NCBI GenBank assembly: GCA_041391505.1
Contig: JAWKNW010000002.1
Location: forward strand, 1-64,000
Length of the DNA: 64,000 nucleotides
Source of the DNA: Rhodothermales bacterium
GTDB lineage: Bacteria > Bacteroidota > Rhodothermia > Rhodothermales > JAHQVL01
Direction of reading: 5' to 3'
Shown: one piece after another, positions 50,944 through 59,573 of the stretch
How positions within the stretch are numbered: position 1 is the stretch's first letter
How the letters are laid out: the number at the start of each line of letters is the position of its first letter
Position numbers and translations under genes: made by a program
The notes under the pieces: model-generated
Told to the model about the DNA's origin: nothing
What the model saw: the letters and a program-made list of their open reading frames with translations, nothing else
Database searches by the model: none

Positions 50944-51909
50944 CTATGCGACGAGATCGACGGTAGACAGGTAGCGATAGCTGTTTTCGAGCGTGGCCTT
51001 CGGGTTTTCGGCGATGTCGCGTTCGAGATAGAAATGCTGCACGCCGACCCGCCTGGCCGCCGACAGGATCCCCGGCAGGTCGAGCACGCCGTCGCCGGCA
51101 TCCGACATATAGGGGAACAGGTCGATCCACTGCTGCGCGTCGCTGCCGTCGCCGGCGAACCGGACCGCCTCCTTCATGTCCTTCAGGTGCATGAGGCGGT
51201 AGTGGTTCGGGTAGGCCTCCAGATAGGCGACGGGGTCCGCCCCGCCGGCCACCGTCCAGTACACATCCATCTCAAACGCTACCAGATCAGGATCCGTCCG
51301 TTCGAGCACGACCTGGAGCGGGATCTCGCCCTCCATCTCTACCAGCCCGTAGCCGTGGTTGTGATACAGCAGCTTCACGCCCGCGTCCTTCATCTTCGCG
51401 CCGATCTCGTTGAACTCGTCGGCCATCCGCTTGTACCCGTCGAGGTTGGGCCGATCGGCCTCCGGAATGTTCGAGATGCCGGCATAGCGCTGCCCGATCG
51501 TCGTGGCCGCCTCGAGCATCGGGCCGAGGCTCTGGCGCAGCGAGGGCAGGTCGATGTGCATCGACGGCGACGTCAGCCCGTGCTCATCCAGCATCGATCG
51601 GATCTCCTGCGGCGTGTACCCGAAATAGCCGGTCTTCGGGATGCCCAGCTGCTCGCCGATGGGATTCCAGTAGGCGTGCGCCTCCGGCACGCTGTAGGTG
51701 TAAGGTCCGAAAAATTCGAGTTCCTTGTACCCGATGCCGGCCAGCATCGCGAGCGTGCCGGAGAAATCGTCGTTCAGCAGCCGGGGGATGGTGAAGAGTC
51801 CCAGCCCCACCCGGTCCAGATGGGCGACGGCGGGGGTCGGGGTTTGCTGGCAGGCGGCGAGGACAGTCGCCGAGGCGCCGGCGGCGAGGAAGGTGCGACG
51901 GGTCATCAT
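50944..51909 (-). CDS. Tat-exported sugar phosphate isomerase/epimerase (TIM barrel)
   Basis: 321 aa from the ATG at 51909. The start MMTRRTFLAAGASATVLAAC carries a twin-arginine signal ending in a lipobox-like cysteine, so a Tat-exported lipoprotein is likely. The body is an AP-endonuclease-2/xylose-isomerase-like TIM barrel: YKELEFFGPYTYSVPEAHAY, GLTSPSMHIDLPSLRQSLGP, AGVKLLYHNHGYGLVEMEGE, VAFEMDVYWTVAGGADPVAY and YRLMHLKDMKEA, with the metal-binding His/Glu/Asp expected for the fold (YHNHGY, FEMDVYW, HLKD). Similar exported enzymes act on keto- or deoxy-sugars; the substrate is unknown. Paralogues at 47695 (broken) and 56580. Confidence 0.87.
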   Translation of the reverse strand: MMTRRTFLAAGASATVLAACQQTPTPAVAHLDRVGLGLFTIPRLLNDDFSGTLAMLAGIGYKELEFFGPYTYSVPEAHAYWNPIGEQLGIPKTGYFGYTPQEIRSMLDEHGLTSPSMHIDLPSLRQSLGPMLEAATTIGQRYAGISNIPEADRPNLDGYKRMADEFNEIGAKMKDAGVKLLYHNHGYGLVEMEGEIPLQVVLERTDPDLVAFEMDVYWTVAGGADPVAYLEAYPNHYRLMHLKDMKEAVRFAGDGSDAQQWIDLFPYMSDAGDGVLDLPGILSAARRVGVQHFYLERDIAENPKATLENSYRYLSTVDLVA

Positions 51910-51974
51910 GGCATCGGTGGGATAGTCGTCCGAACAGGGGTCGACACCAAGGTAATCACTGCCCATGAAAAGGG

Positions 51975-52214
51975 CTAAGGGGTGCGCGGCCCCGACTCAG
52001 AAACATTGCCGGCCGGGACGCTCTCGTGCCGGATCGCCGTGACGGGGCAGACGGCCTCGCAGCGCATGCAGGCGATGTCGCAGGGGGTATCGACGGCGAT
52101 GGTGTCGAACGGCGAGACGAAGCCCGGCGGATGCGGGCATACGGCGATGCAGGCCGCGCAGCGGATGCAGCTGTTCCAATCGACCTCGAATACGACGGGT
52201 TCGGCCATGGTCAT
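51975..52214 (-). CDS. Two-cluster ferredoxin
   Basis: 79 aa, start at 52214 overlapping the stop of the upstream reductase (ATGA). Two [4Fe-4S] motifs: CIRCAACIAVCPHPPG and CDIACMRCEAVCPVTA; the second has a C-x3-C-x2-C-x3-C spacing, slightly off the canonical C-x2-C-x2-C-x3-C. The short linker PFDTIAVDTP joins them. The overlap with a geranylgeranyl-reductase-type flavoprotein implies it is that enzyme's electron donor. Cytoplasmic. Confidence 0.88.
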   Translation of the reverse strand: MTMAEPVVFEVDWNSCIRCAACIAVCPHPPGFVSPFDTIAVDTPCDIACMRCEAVCPVTAIRHESVPAGNVSESGPRTP

Positions 52215-53365
52215 ACCTTTTTGAATGCCGATTCCGGATGAAAATAGCCGGCGAGCGCGTCGTACAGCTGCGCATCCTGCACCGCCCGGTCGCGCCCCCG
52301 GAAGATCGCGCGCTTGATGGCGTAGATGCGGTTCAGGGCATCGCCCAGCTCGGCCCGCCAGCGTTCGTGATAGCCGGCGAGGCCGGCGGCGTCCAGCCGC
52401 CCGCCGCCCGCCAGATGATCGGCGAGAAACGCGCCGGCGATGACACCGCCGCGCAGGGCCGTGTGGATGCCGCCGCCGGTGATGGGGTTCACGTGCCGCG
52501 CGGCGTCGCCGACCAGGATGAGGTTGTCGGCATACGGCTGCTTGAGTGGCGCGGCGAGAGGCACCCCTCCGCCCTGGATCTCGAGGATGCGCGCGTTCCG
52601 GAACCGCTCCGCCATAAAGGACGACTGCATGAACCGCTCCAGATGGGTCCGGGCGTCGACGTCGGTGACCGAGCGGATGACCCCGAGGCCGATCTCGGCG
52701 TAACCGCCGCCCTTCGGGAAGACCCAGGCATACCCGCCGGGCGCGCAGTCGTACCCGGTCACGATTTCGAGCAGTCCGTCGGTTTCGACGCCATCTACCA
52801 CATACTGCAGGCAGGAAGCCAGCTCGTTGAGGCGGATGTCGGTCCGCATCCCCGCCCATTTCCCGACCTGCGACATGATGCCGTCGGCGCCGACGACGAC
52901 GCGGGCACGCACCGTACGCGGCTGGCCGAACTGGCGGAGCGCCACCTCGGCGCCGGCCTCGCCCCCGGGCGTATAGCCCAGCGCCTCCGTTTTAAGCCAC
53001 ACCGTCACGCCGGCGCGTTCGGCGAGCGTCATGCAGTGCCGGTCGAACCGCCGGCGGTCGACCACATACCCGAGCGGCCGGTCCCCGTAATCGGCGGGCT
53101 TCAGCTGGCGGTAATCCAGCCGCGTCTGCCGGCCGGCGGCATCGTAGACGGCGAACCCGTAGATGGGGCATACCACGATCTCGTGGTCGGGCGCGATGGC
53201 GGCATCCGACAGGGCATGCGCGCTGACGGCGCCGGAGCACTGGATGGGCGCGCCGAGCTCCTGGCGTTTGTCCACCAGCAGCACCCGCAGCCCGCCCTCG
53301 GCCGCGCGGCGAGCCGCTGTGGCCCCCGCCGGCCCCGATCCGATGACGACGACATCGTAGTCCAA
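52211..53365 (-). CDS. Geranylgeranyl reductase family FAD-dependent oxidoreductase
   Basis: 384 aa. N-terminal Rossmann FAD motif MDYDVVVIGSGPAGATAARR with KRQELGAPIQCSGAVS, a middle VVGADGIMSQVGKWAGM (the GD/DG motif), and a C-terminal LILVGDAARHVNPITGGGIH that closes the FAD site. These features and the ferredoxin encoded in overlap fit the geranylgeranyl reductase family, which saturates prenyl chains of archaeal lipids, chlorophyll phytol or menaquinone tails. In a menaquinone-using bacterium with no phototrophy genes in view, a MenJ-like role is the best guess (inference). Alternatives are other flavoprotein monooxygenase-like enzymes. Confidence 0.85.
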   Translation of the reverse strand: MDYDVVVIGSGPAGATAARRAAEGGLRVLLVDKRQELGAPIQCSGAVSAHALSDAAIAPDHEIVVCPIYGFAVYDAAGRQTRLDYRQLKPADYGDRPLGYVVDRRRFDRHCMTLAERAGVTVWLKTEALGYTPGGEAGAEVALRQFGQPRTVRARVVVGADGIMSQVGKWAGMRTDIRLNELASCLQYVVDGVETDGLLEIVTGYDCAPGGYAWVFPKGGGYAEIGLGVIRSVTDVDARTHLERFMQSSFMAERFRNARILEIQGGGVPLAAPLKQPYADNLILVGDAARHVNPITGGGIHTALRGGVIAGAFLADHLAGGGRLDAAGLAGYHERWRAELGDALNRIYAIKRAIFRGRDRAVQDAQLYDALAGYFHPESAFKKV

Positions 53366-53428
53366 ACACGCAACCGTTGAAGTGGGAAAGGGGGATAGGT
53401 ACGCCGTGGTCGCGGATCCGTTCGAGCC

Positions 53429-53842
53429 CTACCGCGCAAAGGCCGTCTCGATCCAGGCCTCGATTTCGTCCCGGATACGGCGAAACGCCGCCAGCTTGTC
53501 GGCATCGCTGCCTTCGGTCGCCGAGGGGTCCTCGAATCGGTGATGGATGTTGCGCTCCAGGGCGGGAAAATACGGGCAGGTCTCTTTCGCCGAGTCGCAC
53601 ACGGTGACGACGATGTGCATCGGGGTATCGCGGTAGACGTCGACGGAGTCCGACGTATGGCTCGACGCGTCGATTCCGCGTTCCGCGAGGGCCTGCGCGG
53701 CGAACGGATTCACGCGCGACGGATGGGTGCCGGCGCTGAACGCGTTGTAGCGGTCGCCGAACCGGGCGCGGAGCAGACCTTCGGCCATCTGCGAGCGCGC
53801 CGAGTTGTGGGTGCAGATGAAGAGTACGTTTTTCTTTTCCAT
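53429..53842 (-). CDS. arsC: Thioredoxin-coupled arsenate reductase
   Basis: 137 aa from the ATG at 53842; a longer frame to 53923 runs into a repeat element and is rejected. The low-molecular-weight phosphatase loop is CTHNSARS (Cys10 to Arg16). With this start the other redox cysteines fall at Cys82 and Cys89 (VCDSAKETCPYF) and the catalytic aspartate at 105 (EDPSA), the same numbers as in the well-studied Staphylococcus pI258 enzyme. It reduces arsenate to arsenite using thioredoxin. No arsenite pump or ArsR regulator is visible beside it. Confidence 0.92.
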   Translation of the reverse strand: MEKKNVLFICTHNSARSQMAEGLLRARFGDRYNAFSAGTHPSRVNPFAAQALAERGIDASSHTSDSVDVYRDTPMHIVVTVCDSAKETCPYFPALERNIHHRFEDPSATEGSDADKLAAFRRIRDEIEAWIETAFAR

Positions 53843-53882
53843 GGACGTCGTCCGGGTGACTTCGACCGGGTGCCGGCCTGGG

Positions 53883-54000
53883 CAGTGTCTGAAAAATCGT
53901 TCGGGTCGACCCGGAGCATCCAAAAAACCTCCAGAACGGCGTTGGAGCCTGAATCACGTTCAGGATGCGTTGCTATCTGAACGGTTTTCCAGACAGCACC
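53883..54000 (+). mobile_element. 118-bp MITE/REP-like element, copy 2
   Basis: Same length as the copy at 30315-30432 and 103 of 118 bases identical. Terminal inverted repeats GTGTCTGAAAAATCGTTC (left) and GAACGGTTTTCCAGACAGCA (right). Where copy 1 has CATTC/GAATG, this one has CGTTC/GAACG, a compensatory A-T to G-C change that preserves pairing between the ends. The inner hairpin CCTGAA-tcacg-TTCAGG is unchanged. It lies between arsC and the metallophosphoesterase gene. Confidence 0.82.
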
Positions 54001-54135
54001 TAATTTCGGTGCGGACGGAGCGGGATACAACCTGGCGGGATGATCCTTTTGTGATGTTGGGCCCGCACCCCGGCGCGGGACGTCCGCCGTTGCTACCTTC
54101 CGGTGCCCTGAACCCGAAACCCCAAACCGCAGCGC

Positions 54136-55089
54136 ATGCGTTACGTCTGGATCCTCCTCATCGTCTGCCTCGCCGGGTGCGCGGCATCCCGCCCGCCGGC
54201 GCCGGCTGCCGCCCCGCCGTTTGCGTTCGCGCTCATCGGCGACATGCCCTACGCCGACGCCGACCTGCCGCGGTTCGATCGCCTGCAATCCGCCATCAAC
54301 GGCGATCGGTCCCTCGCCTGGGTGCTCCACGCCGGCGACATCAAGACCGGGGCCTCGCCCTGCACCGACGCCTACCTGAGCGAACGGCTCGCCCTGCTGC
54401 AGCGCTTCACCCTGCCGCTCGTCCTCATCCCCGGCGACAACGAGTGGACCGACTGCCACCGCGCCACCGCCGGCGGATTCCAGCCGCTGGAGCGCCTCGC
54501 AAGGCTCCGGGCTCTTTTTTACCCGACGCCGGGCCAGAGCCTCGGCCGCCCGATGGCGCTGACGACGCAGGCGGCGGAGCCCGGCTACGCCGAATTTCCG
54601 GAGCACGTGCGCTGGGAGCGCGCCGGCGTGGTGTTCGCGGCCCTGCACGTGGTCGGGAGCCAGAACGGCCTGCTGCCCTTCGAGGGGCGCACGGAAGCCG
54701 ACGACGCCGAATCCGCCCGGCGGATGGACGCCGCCATCGCGTGGCTACACGCCGCGTTCGAGCGCGCCCGGGCGATCGACAGCCCCGGCGTGTTCCTGAT
54801 GATCCACGCCAACCCGGGGTTCGACAACCGGGTGGCGCCGCCGTTCGACCGTTTTCTGGCGGCCCTTGAGGAGGAAACGCGCGCCTTCGGCAAACCCGTC
54901 GTACTCGCGCACGGCGACTCGCACTACTTCCGGATCGACAAACCCCTGCTCGAGACCGGCACCGGGCGACGCCTGATCCACTTCACCCGCGTCGAGACCT
55001 TCGGCGCCGCGGATGTGCACTGGCTGAAGGTGTCGGTGGATGCGCGGGACGCGAACGTGTTCCGTATTGAACCGGTGTTGATGGAATAG
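54136..55089 (+). CDS. Metallophosphoesterase-like lipoprotein
   Basis: 317 aa. Lipobox VCLAGC (Cys15). The calcineurin-like metal-binding series is recognisable: LIGDMPY (block 1, with Asp but ending Tyr rather than His), LHAGDIKTG (block 2, GD), PGDNEWTDC (block 3, GDN/E type), MIHANPG (block 4) and LAHGDSHYF (block 5, GxH type). It probably hydrolyses a phosphoester in the periplasm with two metal ions; the substrate is unknown. No operon partner; it is flanked by a 118-bp repeat upstream and a G/C-run inverted repeat downstream. Confidence 0.83.
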   Translation: MRYVWILLIVCLAGCAASRPPAPAAAPPFAFALIGDMPYADADLPRFDRLQSAINGDRSLAWVLHAGDIKTGASPCTDAYLSERLALLQRFTLPLVLIPGDNEWTDCHRATAGGFQPLERLARLRALFYPTPGQSLGRPMALTTQAAEPGYAEFPEHVRWERAGVVFAALHVVGSQNGLLPFEGRTEADDAESARRMDAAIAWLHAAFERARAIDSPGVFLMIHANPGFDNRVAPPFDRFLAALEEETRAFGKPVVLAHGDSHYFRIDKPLLETGTGRRLIHFTRVETFGAADVHWLKVSVDARDANVFRIEPVLME

Positions 55090-55149
55090 CGGGGGGGTTG
55101 GGGGGGGATTCGGGCGAAATTCTTTACCCCCGTACTCCCCCACTCCTTC
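55090..55149. repeat. G-run/C-run inverted repeat
   Basis: The left arm is runs of seven and eight G (55091-55107); the right arm is CCCCCGTACTCCCCCACTCC (55127 onward). It lies between the convergent metallophosphoesterase and Gfo/Idh/MocA genes. Same architecture as the G-rich element at 8811-8978, on a smaller scale. Confidence 0.68.
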
Positions 55150-56464
55150 ACCACCCCGTCCGCCCCGGCGCTTCGAGCATCGCGTTCGCCTCGTCGTCGC
55201 CGGCGAAGCGGGCCTGGCGCGCGTCCCAGGTGAGGGAGCGGCCGGTGCGGAGGGCGATGTTGCCGAGCAGCACGATTTCCGTGAGGGGCGCGCCCCATTC
55301 GAAGCGGCAGGGCGCCGGCTCGCCGCCCTTGCTGGCCTCGATCCACTCGTTGTAGTGCCCGATGGACGACGCGAGCGTCTGGGGCGGCGGCTGGTAGTGC
55401 GCCATCTCGGATTCGGGCAGCAGCCGGGGGTCTTGCCCGGTGAAGCCGGAGAGGATCTTGCCCTTCGCCCCTTCGAACAGGATGCCGTCAGCGCCGAGCT
55501 CCTGGCCGGCCGCCATCTCCGCCGGCCGCGCCGGTTTCAGGCCACCGTCGTACCAGGTGAGGCGGACGGGCGGCTTGTCGCCCCGCGCCGGGAAATCGTA
55601 ATGGACCATCGAGGCCGTCGGGTAGGTTTCGCCGAGCATCTTCGAGGAGCTGGCGTGCACGGCGACGGGGGCGCTGAGATCGAGCGCGCGGAAGATCGGG
55701 TCGAAGCCGTGGCATCCCATGTCGCCGAGGGCGCCGGTGCCGAAATCGATCCATCCCCGAAAACGGAACGGGTGGTAGGCTTCGTGATAGGGCCGCACGG
55801 GCGCCGGGCCGAGCCAGAGGTCCCAGTCGAGGGTAGAGGGGACGGCCATCGCCGCTGCCGGCCGCTCGATGCCCTGCGGCCAGATGGGGCGGTCGGACCA
55901 GATGTGCACGCGGTCGATCGGCCCGATCGCGCCGGCTCCGATCATTTCGCGCAGCCGGCGGGGGCCGTCTTCGGCCTGTCCCTGGGTGCTCATCTGCGTC
56001 GCCACGCCGGCGGCGCGGGTCGCTTTGAGGAGCTGCCGGCTTTCGGCGATGGTGCGCGTCAGGGGTTTGGCGCAGTACACGTGTTTGCCGCGCTCCATGG
56101 CCGCCAGGGCGATCAGCGCGTGCGTATGATCGGGCGTGCCGATGACGACGGCATCGATGCCGGCCTCGCCGTCAAACATCTTCCGGTAGTCCTGATACAC
56201 CCGCGCCTTGGGGTATTTCTTGAAGACCGGCGCGGCATACGCCTGATCGACATCGCACAACACCGCGATATGTTCGCTCTCGACGTTTTCCAGATAGATG
56301 CGCCCCATGCCGCCGACGCCCACGCCGGCGATGACCAGCTGGTCGCTCGGCGCCCGGAAGCCGGGGCCGCCCAGCACGTGGCGCGGGAGGATAGAGACGG
56401 TGGCGGCGGTGGCGGCGGCCTGACGCAGGAAGCGGCGGCGGCCCTGGGCGAGCGGGGTTTTCAT
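55148..56464 (-). CDS. Tat-exported Gfo/Idh/MocA family oxidoreductase
   Basis: 438 aa from the ATG at 56464. A twin-arginine signal (GRRRFLRQAAATAATVSILP) is followed by the NAD(P)-binding Rossmann domain (LVIAGVGVGGMGRIYLENVE), the dinucleotide/sugar site GTPDHTHALIALAAMERGKH, and the family EKP-type motif YCAKPLTRTIAE, in which the usual glutamate is alanine (AKP instead of EKP). The second domain follows to the C-terminus (DFGTGALGDMGCHGFDPIFR). Exported members with tightly bound NAD act on sugars, including 3-keto-glycoside formation. Terminators and isomerase genes nearby suggest a carbohydrate locus. Confidence 0.88.
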   Translation of the reverse strand: MKTPLAQGRRRFLRQAAATAATVSILPRHVLGGPGFRAPSDQLVIAGVGVGGMGRIYLENVESEHIAVLCDVDQAYAAPVFKKYPKARVYQDYRKMFDGEAGIDAVVIGTPDHTHALIALAAMERGKHVYCAKPLTRTIAESRQLLKATRAAGVATQMSTQGQAEDGPRRLREMIGAGAIGPIDRVHIWSDRPIWPQGIERPAAAMAVPSTLDWDLWLGPAPVRPYHEAYHPFRFRGWIDFGTGALGDMGCHGFDPIFRALDLSAPVAVHASSSKMLGETYPTASMVHYDFPARGDKPPVRLTWYDGGLKPARPAEMAAGQELGADGILFEGAKGKILSGFTGQDPRLLPESEMAHYQPPPQTLASSIGHYNEWIEASKGGEPAPCRFEWGAPLTEIVLLGNIALRTGRSLTWDARQARFAGDDEANAMLEAPGRTGW

Positions 56465-56524
56465 GGCGGTGTGGGAAGAGGTGAGAGGGACTGCTGAAGT
56501 ATGATGCAGGGCCCGCAAAAAAGC

Positions 56525-56561
56525 AAAAAACCCGAAGGGCCATACAGGCCCTCCGGGTTTT
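56525..56561 (-). terminator. Rho-independent terminator
   Basis: Arms AAAACCCG (56527-56534) and CGGGTTTT (56554-56561) with an inner GGGCC/GGCCC stem. On the minus strand it is followed by a T-run, so it ends the isomerase gene at 56580; the plus-strand direction is also possible. Confidence 0.87.
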
Positions 56562-56579
56562 GATGCGAAAAAGGGGGGC

Positions 56580-57581
56580 TCAGGAGAGCGCGCCGCGGCA
56601 GTACGCCACGCACTTGGCCATCTCGGTAAGCACGTCCGAGTCTTCGGGAACGTCGTACTCGAGTTCGATCATGGCGGTGATGGGGTACTGCTCGTCGCGC
56701 AGAAGGCGGAGCACCGGGCCGATCGGCGTATCGCCCTGGCCCCACGGCAGGTTGGCCCCGCCGTTGTCGGGCGACTGGCGGTCCTTGACGTGGAGGTGCG
56801 AGATCCGATCGTGGTATTTCCGGATGATCGGGATCGGCGAGGTGCCGAGGCCGGCGATGTAGTGCCCGATATCCAGGTTGAGCATGGCGTACTTCGAGGC
56901 CTCGAGGGGGCGGTCGAAGCTGAAGCCTTCATCGGCCACCTGCGTGTGGTTGTGCATGCCGATGATCATCTGGTGCTTCGTAGCGAAGGGGCCCATGCGC
57001 GTGGCGGCGTCGTCGGAGATCTCGAACGAGATGCCGCGGGCGCCCACGGCCTTGGCGGCGCGGAAGGCGTAGTCGATATCGGCATCCGACCAGCGGGGAT
57101 CGCCCAGCTTGAGGATGTCGACCTCGACGCCGGCGGCGCGGTACATCTTGCCCAGTTCCTCGAACTTGGCCATCGAAGCGTTTTTGCGCCACGCGCTGGC
57201 TTCCTTGTCGTACGCCTCGCGGGCCTTCTGGAATTCGGCGCGTTCGGCGTCGGTCATGCGCGTACCCACGCGCGACCAGCTCGGGGGCTTGGGTGCGCCG
57301 GCGAATTCTTCGGCGGGCCCGCCCATCAGTTCGGTGGTGTCGACGCCGATCTTGGTCAGGTATCCGAGGAGTTCCTCCGCGCTGCTGGGCATGGTGCGGA
57401 AGCTGTAGGTGATCGCGCCGATCTTGACGCCTTTGGCCTTCCCGATGAGGGCCGGGGCACGCCCGCTGGCCGTGCCTGGCCAGACCGAATAGGCGGCGGC
57501 CGCCGCGGCGGCGGTGCCCAGAAAATGCCGGCGTGAGAAGGATGACGATGCGTCGTCGGTGGTGCGTGAACGGTTGCTCAT
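56580..57581 (-). CDS. Tat-exported sugar phosphate isomerase/epimerase (TIM barrel)
   Basis: 333 aa from the ATG at 57581; longer frames upstream are intergenic. Twin-arginine signal FSRRHFLGTAAAAAAAYSVW. TIM-barrel features: IGAITYSFRTMPSSAEELLG, GVDTTELMGGPAEEF, GARGISFEISDDAATRMGPF, MIIGMHNHTQVADEG (metal histidine), LNLDIGHYIAGLG and HDRISHLHVKDRQSPDNGGA, ending with MIELEYDVPE, where glutamates complete the metal site. Likely acts on a periplasmic keto- or amino-sugar, together with the Gfo/Idh/MocA enzyme transcribed just downstream on the same strand, although a terminator separates them. Confidence 0.88.
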   Translation of the reverse strand: MSNRSRTTDDASSSFSRRHFLGTAAAAAAAYSVWPGTASGRAPALIGKAKGVKIGAITYSFRTMPSSAEELLGYLTKIGVDTTELMGGPAEEFAGAPKPPSWSRVGTRMTDAERAEFQKAREAYDKEASAWRKNASMAKFEELGKMYRAAGVEVDILKLGDPRWSDADIDYAFRAAKAVGARGISFEISDDAATRMGPFATKHQMIIGMHNHTQVADEGFSFDRPLEASKYAMLNLDIGHYIAGLGTSPIPIIRKYHDRISHLHVKDRQSPDNGGANLPWGQGDTPIGPVLRLLRDEQYPITAMIELEYDVPEDSDVLTEMAKCVAYCRGALS

Positions 57582-57706
57582 CGTTGGATACCCAGGGTTG
57601 CTTAAGGTAAGGTCGTTCGAGCAATGTACGGCAAATTCATAATTACGCCAGTGTTGACACGCCGGCCAGTTGTTAATTCTGGCACACAATCTCATCGAAG
57701 CCCTCT

Positions 57707-58852
57707 ATGCCGCTGCATTTACGCCGCTTTTTCCGGGAGCGCGCCTTCGTCGGCGTCGGCGTCGTCTTTGCGATCCACGCCGTCCTCTTCGCCTTCTGGG
57801 TGACACGTATCCCGGAAGTCAAGGCCACACTCGGCCTGAGCGAAGGCGCGCTCGGGATCGTGCTGTTTTTCCTCCCGCTCGGTGCGCTGGCGGCCATGCT
57901 GTCGGTCAGCTGGCTGACGCACCGCTTCGGGGTCGGCTTCGTGACGATCTGGACGACCGTTGCGATGGTGGCGAGCATGATCCTGCCGTTTCTGGCCTGG
58001 AATGCGGTGGCACTGTCCGTCGGCCTGTTCGTGGTGGGGCTCGCCGGCGGCGCGATGGATGTATCGATGAACGCGCTGGTGGCGACGCTCGAGCGGAGCC
58101 GCCGCGTATCGATCATGTCTACCTGCCACGGATTTTTCAGCCTCGGCGGCATGATCGGCGCGACGATCGGCAGCCTCGCCATCGCCGGCGGCGTCGGCGC
58201 CACCACGCAGATGCTGGCCGGCATGGCGCTCGCCCTCGCGCTGACCCTCCTCTGGCTTCGCCCGATGCTCGGCGTCATCCGGGACGCCGGCGACGACGGC
58301 GGCAGCGCCCTCGTGCTGCCTGGAAGGGCGCTGCTCGGCCTCGCATTCATCGCCTTCTGCTCGATGCAGGGCGAAGGCATCGTCGCCGACTGGAGCGCTG
58401 TCTTCCTTGAGGAGCTTCCCGACTCCCATCCGTACATGTGGGGGCTCGGCTATGCGGGCTTCTCTCTCACCATGACGCTCGGCCGGTTTTCCGGCGACCT
58501 GCTCATCGAACGCCGGGGGACGCGCCCCATCCTGCTCGGGGCCTTCGCCATCGTTGCCGCCGGCCTCCTCCTCGTCGTCACGCGCATCCCCTGGGTGAGT
58601 CTGGCCGGCTTCACTGTGGCCGGGCTGGGCTACGCGCTGCTGGTGCCGATCGTCTTCAGCGAGGCCGCCAAAAAACCCGGCGTTTCGCCGGCGCAGGGCA
58701 TCGCCGGCGTGGCGACCGTCGGCTACACCGGGTTTCTCCTCGGTCCCGTCGTCATGGGCGGCATCGCGCACACGTTCTCGCTCACGACCGGCTTCGGGTA
58801 TCTCATCCTGCTGACGGCGCTGGCGTTGACCGTCGCTCTCCGCGGGCGGTAA
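57707..58852 (+). CDS. MFS transporter
   Basis: 381 aa with about twelve hydrophobic helices, normal for MFS. The N-terminal part (VFAIHAVLFAFWVTRIPEVK, ATLGLSEGALGIVLFFLPLG, SWLTHRFG) has the loop-2 motif A region, and the C-terminal half repeats it (MTLGRFSGDLLIERRGTRPI). The helix-4/5 segment GAMDVSMNALVATLERSRR resembles the fucose/Fsr-like and YbjJ-type members. The substrate is not certain, possibly a sugar or drug. A single gene; 126 bp separates it from the divergent isomerase. Confidence 0.86.
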   Translation: MPLHLRRFFRERAFVGVGVVFAIHAVLFAFWVTRIPEVKATLGLSEGALGIVLFFLPLGALAAMLSVSWLTHRFGVGFVTIWTTVAMVASMILPFLAWNAVALSVGLFVVGLAGGAMDVSMNALVATLERSRRVSIMSTCHGFFSLGGMIGATIGSLAIAGGVGATTQMLAGMALALALTLLWLRPMLGVIRDAGDDGGSALVLPGRALLGLAFIAFCSMQGEGIVADWSAVFLEELPDSHPYMWGLGYAGFSLTMTLGRFSGDLLIERRGTRPILLGAFAIVAAGLLLVVTRIPWVSLAGFTVAGLGYALLVPIVFSEAAKKPGVSPAQGIAGVATVGYTGFLLGPVVMGGIAHTFSLTTGFGYLILLTALALTVALRGR

Positions 58853-58961
58853 CCCCCTCACCCGGCGCGTGTGTCATCGCAAATTCCTTCATTTCGTGAG
58901 ATTGAATGGATTTGCGCGTAGTTTTAGGCATCGGGCTGTCCCACCTCGTTCTTCCACGCCT

Positions 58962-59573
58962 ATGCCTCGAACCCTCACGCCCTCCCGGCTCATCCGCCGA
59001 ACCCACCTGTTCCTCGCGCTTTTTCTCACGCCGTGGGTGTTGATGTACGCGCTGAGCACCATCTCCATGCACCACCGGCTGCTATTTACCGGGGAGGAGC
59101 GCCGCGTCGACCCGGGCTACGAGCTGGTCAGCGAGCAGCGTTATGAGCGGGCGCCGGCGGAAGGGGAAGACCGCCACGCCGTGGCGGAGCGGATCCTGGC
59201 CGACCTGGATCTGGAGGGCGCCTTTTCCGTGCGGGGCGACCTCGAAACAGGGCCGCTCACCATCGTGCGCGACCGGCCCATCGGCGCCCGGCGCATCACG
59301 TACGACCCCGCGGCCGCCACGGTCCGGATCGAGCGGCAGCGGTTCGGCCTGGCGTTCGTCCTCGAAATGCTCCACCGCCGGCGCGGCTTCCAGCATCCGT
59401 TTTTCGCCCACGACGCCTGGGCGTTTATCGTGGACAGCGTGATCGTCGCCATCCTGCTGTGGGCCGCGACGGGACTCTGGATGTGGTGGGAGATGCTCAA
59501 GACGAGACGCCTCGGCGCGCTGTTTCTGGCCGCCGGCGTCGCCCTCTTCGCCCTTTTTCTCGGCCTGTTATGA
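58962..59573 (+). CDS. PepSY-associated membrane protein, first of a tandem pair
   Basis: 203 aa from the ATG at 58962. N-terminal membrane helix RRTHLFLALFLTPWVLMYAL, then MHHRLLF, a periplasmic stretch of about 110 residues with a PepSY-like pattern (DRHAVAERILADLDLEGAFS, ARRITYDPAAATVRIERQRF) and a C-terminal helix pair (HDAWAFIVDSVIVAILLWAA, GLWMWWEML). Histidines in or next to helices could bind haem, as in PepSY_TM reductase-like proteins. Aligns end to end with the following gene, so the two arose by tandem duplication; they overlap by ATGA. Confidence 0.78.
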   Translation: MPRTLTPSRLIRRTHLFLALFLTPWVLMYALSTISMHHRLLFTGEERRVDPGYELVSEQRYERAPAEGEDRHAVAERILADLDLEGAFSVRGDLETGPLTIVRDRPIGARRITYDPAAATVRIERQRFGLAFVLEMLHRRRGFQHPFFAHDAWAFIVDSVIVAILLWAATGLWMWWEMLKTRRLGALFLAAGVALFALFLGLL

